From: Oceaniferula spumae
Lineage (GTDB): Bacteria > Verrucomicrobiota > Verrucomicrobiia > Verrucomicrobiales > Akkermansiaceae
NCBI RefSeq assembly: GCF_042849255.1
Contig: NZ_AP026866.1
Location: forward strand, 4,526,001-4,590,000
Direction of reading: 5' to 3'
DNA: 64,000 bases
Numbering within the stretch: position 1 is the first letter of the stretch; every line of letters begins with the position of its first letter. This document shows positions 61,671 through 64,000 of this stretch, in pieces. The notes under the pieces were generated by a model that was not told where the DNA came from, searched no databases, and saw nothing but the letters and a program-made list of their open reading frames with translations. Position numbers and translations under genes: made by a program.

Positions 61671-61688
61671 TTTCACAAGCTGGGATGC
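61671..61688. promoter_or_regulatory. CRP-consensus-like palindrome upstream of nuoD
   Basis: TTGTGAAATTTTTCACAA: 8-bp arms around TT, containing TGTGA-N6-TCACA, the consensus form of a CRP-family binding site. It lies 62-79 nt upstream of the nuoD start and 53 nt upstream of the divergent phosphodiester glycosidase gene. Confidence 0.55.
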
Positions 61689-61706
61689 ATTGGCTCATTC
61701 ATGTCT

Positions 61707-61720
61707 GGTCATCGGTGACC
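61707..61720. promoter_or_regulatory. Short palindrome before phosphodiester glycosidase
   Basis: GGTCATCGGTGACC, with 5-bp arms and a 4-nt centre, ends 20 nt before the start codon at 61741. It may be an operator or a small hairpin affecting translation start. Confidence 0.3.
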
Positions 61721-61740
61721 TTGTTGAATAAATTTCATCA

Positions 61741-62538
61741 ATGAAGGTGGCTGCACGTGTGTTTTCAGTTGTTCTGACTGGTTTTCAAATGGTTGGGGCA
61801 GTAGCGGTGGGCTCGGATGCAATCAAAGAGGAAAAAGTGACCTTTGAAGGGGTGAAATACCGTGTCGTCAGGTTGTCAGCGGAGCGGTTGAAGTTAGTAT
61901 GGAAAGGCAAAGACGGCAATCCGATGAGGAGTTTTGACCAAGTGCAGGACTATTACCAGAAACAAGGGGAAAGGTGTGTGTTCCTGATGAATGCGGGGAT
62001 CTATGAGCCTGGTGGAATCCCGTCAGGCTTGCACATTCAAGATGGAAAGCAGCTTCTGCCGCTCAATACGAAAAATGGCTGGGGGAACTTCTATCTGAAA
62101 CCGAACGGGATCTTCTGCATCATCAAGGGATGGCGGGGCGGAGCACATGTGATGTCGACTAATGATTACTCCGCGTATTTGAAACAAAGGCAGCGGATGC
62201 ATCCTTACTCGGCACCGGTATTGGCAATACAGTCCGGCCCGCTACTTGTCTCCGGTGGCAAAGTGCATCCCAAATTCCGACCCAACTCCGATTCCAAGCT
62301 CTACAGAAACGGTGTGGGAGTCGATGATAAGGGAAGAATCGTATTCGCCATCACCGCCAAGGGGCAAGAGGTGAACCTTCATGGCTTTGCTAGATTATTC
62401 CTTCACTTCGGCTGTAAAAACGCCCTGTTTCTCGATGGCGACATCTCACGCATGGAGCTGAACCCCGCCGAAAAACTGCCGAGTCATGCGTTTGGTGCTA
62501 TTTTTACAGTCACGGAACCTTTGTCTGAGGATCCGTGA
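61741..62538 (+). CDS. Phosphodiester glycosidase family exported protein
   Basis: 265 aa with a signal peptide (about 1-20). Family motifs (NAGPA/phosphodiester glycosidase domain) are MNAGIYEPGGIPSGLHI, LAIQSGPLLV, YRNGVGVDDKGRIVFA and ALFLDGDISRMEL. Relatives remove phosphodiester-linked sugars or act on exopolysaccharide. An extracytoplasmic role in glycan processing is inferred. It is divergent from the complex I operon. Confidence 0.85.
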   Translation: MKVAARVFSVVLTGFQMVGAVAVGSDAIKEEKVTFEGVKYRVVRLSAERLKLVWKGKDGNPMRSFDQVQDYYQKQGERCVFLMNAGIYEPGGIPSGLHIQDGKQLLPLNTKNGWGNFYLKPNGIFCIIKGWRGGAHVMSTNDYSAYLKQRQRMHPYSAPVLAIQSGPLLVSGGKVHPKFRPNSDSKLYRNGVGVDDKGRIVFAITAKGQEVNLHGFARLFLHFGCKNALFLDGDISRMELNPAEKLPSHAFGAIFTVTEPLSEDP

Positions 62539-62558
62539 CGGTGTGTTTTTCGGATGGC

Positions 62559-63305
62559 CTATCTACGCCGTCTGAGCAGCAAAGCAAGGCCACCTAAGCC
62601 AACGAGGGCTGAGGTTGATGGTTCAGGAACAACGGCGAATTCGAAGCCTTGAACGACGAAAGCATTGTTAGCGGCATCATTGATTTGAATAGTAAATGAA
62701 TCCGTAAACGCTAAGTCACCATCACTGAAGCTGAAGGTGTTTCCAGTGTTATTGCTATTGTTCTCGTCGGTGGCCAGAAGAACCGACCCTGTATCGACTC
62801 CATCAGCATCTCTTACTACGATGGAAGGACCATCATCTGAAGTAATTAAAGCATTATCTCCGGCAACATTTCCGAAGGTTCCCCCGAAACCTCCGGACTG
62901 ATCTGCATTCGTTGAGCTTGGATTTTGGGATAGTAACGCTCTTACCACGAGACTTTCCCCAGCAGATAATCCAGACACATTACTGACTGTGAATTGCAGC
63001 ACCTCAGCAGTGCCGTTAATGACATTCAGAAACGCTCCTGTATTTTCTACCGTTGATCCCAATCCTGCATTTATTCGGGCAATATCCCCACCGTTGGCAC
63101 CACCCCCAACGGGGATGACAGCGGAAGCGGTTACGTCGAACGAGACACCTCCATCAGATACAGAAAACACAAATCCATCGGAATTAGCGCCGCCGGAGCC
63201 TCCCGCGGCAGTAAAATCAGCGAATAACGCGGCAGATGCCATTGATCCACTGCTGATGAAAAGAACAGAAAGCAGGGCGAGTTTGGAACGAGTATTTGGA
63301 ATCAT
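62559..63305 (-). CDS. PEP-CTERM sorted secreted protein
   Basis: 248 aa with a signal peptide (about 1-26, ending ASA), a Gly/Asn/Asp-rich beta-type region without a recognised catalytic domain, and a PEP-CTERM tail (VPEPSTSALVGLGGLALLL-RRRR). The region FSFSDGDLAFTDSFTIQIND...FVVQGFEF resembles other verrucomicrobial surface proteins. It converges with the glycosidase gene (20 nt gap). Confidence 0.82.
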   Translation of the reverse strand: MIPNTRSKLALLSVLFISSGSMASAALFADFTAAGGSGGANSDGFVFSVSDGGVSFDVTASAVIPVGGGANGGDIARINAGLGSTVENTGAFLNVINGTAEVLQFTVSNVSGLSAGESLVVRALLSQNPSSTNADQSGGFGGTFGNVAGDNALITSDDGPSIVVRDADGVDTGSVLLATDENNSNNTGNTFSFSDGDLAFTDSFTIQINDAANNAFVVQGFEFAVVPEPSTSALVGLGGLALLLRRRR

Positions 63306-63383
63306 AATTACGAGTGGTTTTCGTCATAGTAAAAAAGTAGGAAAGCTCGTCAACCTGTTTCCTGAAGTTTGGTTGTCATATGC

Positions 63384-64000
63384 TCACTGAGCCAGTGGCG
63401 GAGGAGTGACGGCTTTCCGGCGGCCTCGGGTGACAAAGATCTCAGACCAGTCCATTTTCGCCGTGTAAATCATCAGCAGCGCCAGCGTTGCAATGGCTCC
63501 GATGGTGATCGTCAGTCCGCTCAAGCCATCGAAGAAAAAGCTGTAGCTGAACAGCACGAGGTAGGCGAATTGTGCCGGAAGCGCGATTTTCAACAGCGCC
63601 ATGCCCGCCACCGCCCTCACATAGCAGCCGACCAAAACCAGCGACACCAGCGAGGCGATGATGAACGAATAGTGCAGCGGCAGCAGGTCCACCAGATAGG
63701 CAAACAGAATCTGGAAGGAGAAAAACCCGGCCGCGAGAAAGAAGTAGTTCATCGGGTGCAGGTTAAGTCCCTTGACCGCGCCGAGGATGAGTAGCACGGC
63801 GAAGAAAAACAGCAGCGAGACCGGTGCAAAGAAGCTCATCCGCGCGGCGATGGGGCCGGGGTTCAGCACCTTGGGCATATCCATGCCGATCTCTTGAGGA
63901 TGGATGACGTCTGGATAGTTCCACTGAAGCTTCCACGTATTGGTCGCGGCGTCGAATTCCCGATCGGTGGGTGAGCTGGCACCGTCAGGGAAGTCAATCT
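63384..64000 (-). CDS. CreD-like inner membrane protein, 5' end outside window
   Basis: The reading frame is open to the window edge (first visible residues IDFPDGASSPTD), so only the C-terminal 205 or so residues are seen. A soluble part is followed by about six helices, with LGAVKGLNLHPMNYFFLAAGFFSFQILFAYLVD and a C-terminal TAKMDW matching the end of CreD (VLKGLRIHP..., ...TRKIDW). CreD is an inner-membrane protein of the CreBC regulon; its function is unclear. No CreBC genes are visible. Confidence 0.75.
   Translation of the reverse strand, partial: IDFPDGASSPTDREFDAATNTWKLQWNYPDVIHPQEIGMDMPKVLNPGPIAARMSFFAPVSLLFFFAVLLILGAVKGLNLHPMNYFFLAAGFFSFQILFAYLVDLLPLHYSFIIASLVSLVLVGCYVRAVAGMALLKIALPAQFAYLVLFSYSFFFDGLSGLTITIGAIATLALLMIYTAKMDWSEIFVTRGRRKAVTPPPLAQ

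Overview
The window looks like a chromosome segment of a Gram-negative Verrucomicrobiota bacterium, probably of the Rubritalea/Haloferula type. This is inferred from gene content: four secreted proteins with VPEPS...RRRR PEP-CTERM tails, several secreted type I sulfatases, an Lnt-type lipoprotein acyltransferase, a lipobox protein, Tat-exported M15 peptidases and a GldFG-like module. No rRNA, tRNA, CRISPR array, transposase or origin was seen.

Layout. 1-8.2 kb: secreted sulfatase, Lnt-like acyltransferase, PEP-CTERM protein, NYN-LOTUS RNA-binding protein, MscS channel fused to a cyclic-nucleotide-binding domain, second sulfatase. 8.2-19.3 kb: housekeeping block with murI, mutS, a cytochrome b562-like protein, yraN, a CBS-DRTGG manganese pyrophosphatase, proB without PUA, an HD-7TM phosphodiesterase, ybeY, a formyl-THF cyclo-ligase and two envelope proteins. 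19.6-26.7 kb: an intact HtrA-like protease followed by a catalytically dead relative with an inserted PDZ; then, on the other strand, a PEP-CTERM LamG protein, a dead multidomain sulfatase and an intact sulfatase that overlaps it. 26.9-35.1 kb: alanine-type symporter with an SH3-like insertion, NdpA-like protein, two tandem Tat M15 peptidases, LysR divergent from pirin/FMN reductase/DoxX, another PEP-CTERM protein. 35.2-40.8 kb: GldF-like permease, GldG-like protein, DUF4340 protein and sufS. 41-47.7 kb: nucleoside salvage operon (deoA-deoB-deoD-cdd) with an unknown gene at each end. 48.2-61.6 kb: respiratory complex I operon nuoDEFGHI-[S23]-JKLMN. 61.7-64 kb: phosphodiester glycosidase, PEP-CTERM protein and a CreD-like protein cut by the window edge.

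The most unusual structure is in the complex I operon. A free-standing four-helix-bundle (S23/IVP) gene sits between nuoI and nuoJ, bounded by inverted copies of an 8-bp-period repeat. Almost every other gene junction in the operon carries a short-period degenerate repeat of one of several sequence families, and these repeats often contain the stop codon of the upstream gene. The same kinds of repeat occur at the deoB 3' end, inside mutS and at the window start. A CRP-consensus-like palindrome lies upstream of nuoD, NuoJ carries a C-terminal helix-hairpin-helix domain, and nuoABC are absent from this locus.

A second theme is pseudoenzyme pairing: a dead sulfatase next to an intact one, and a dead HtrA-like protein next to an intact one.
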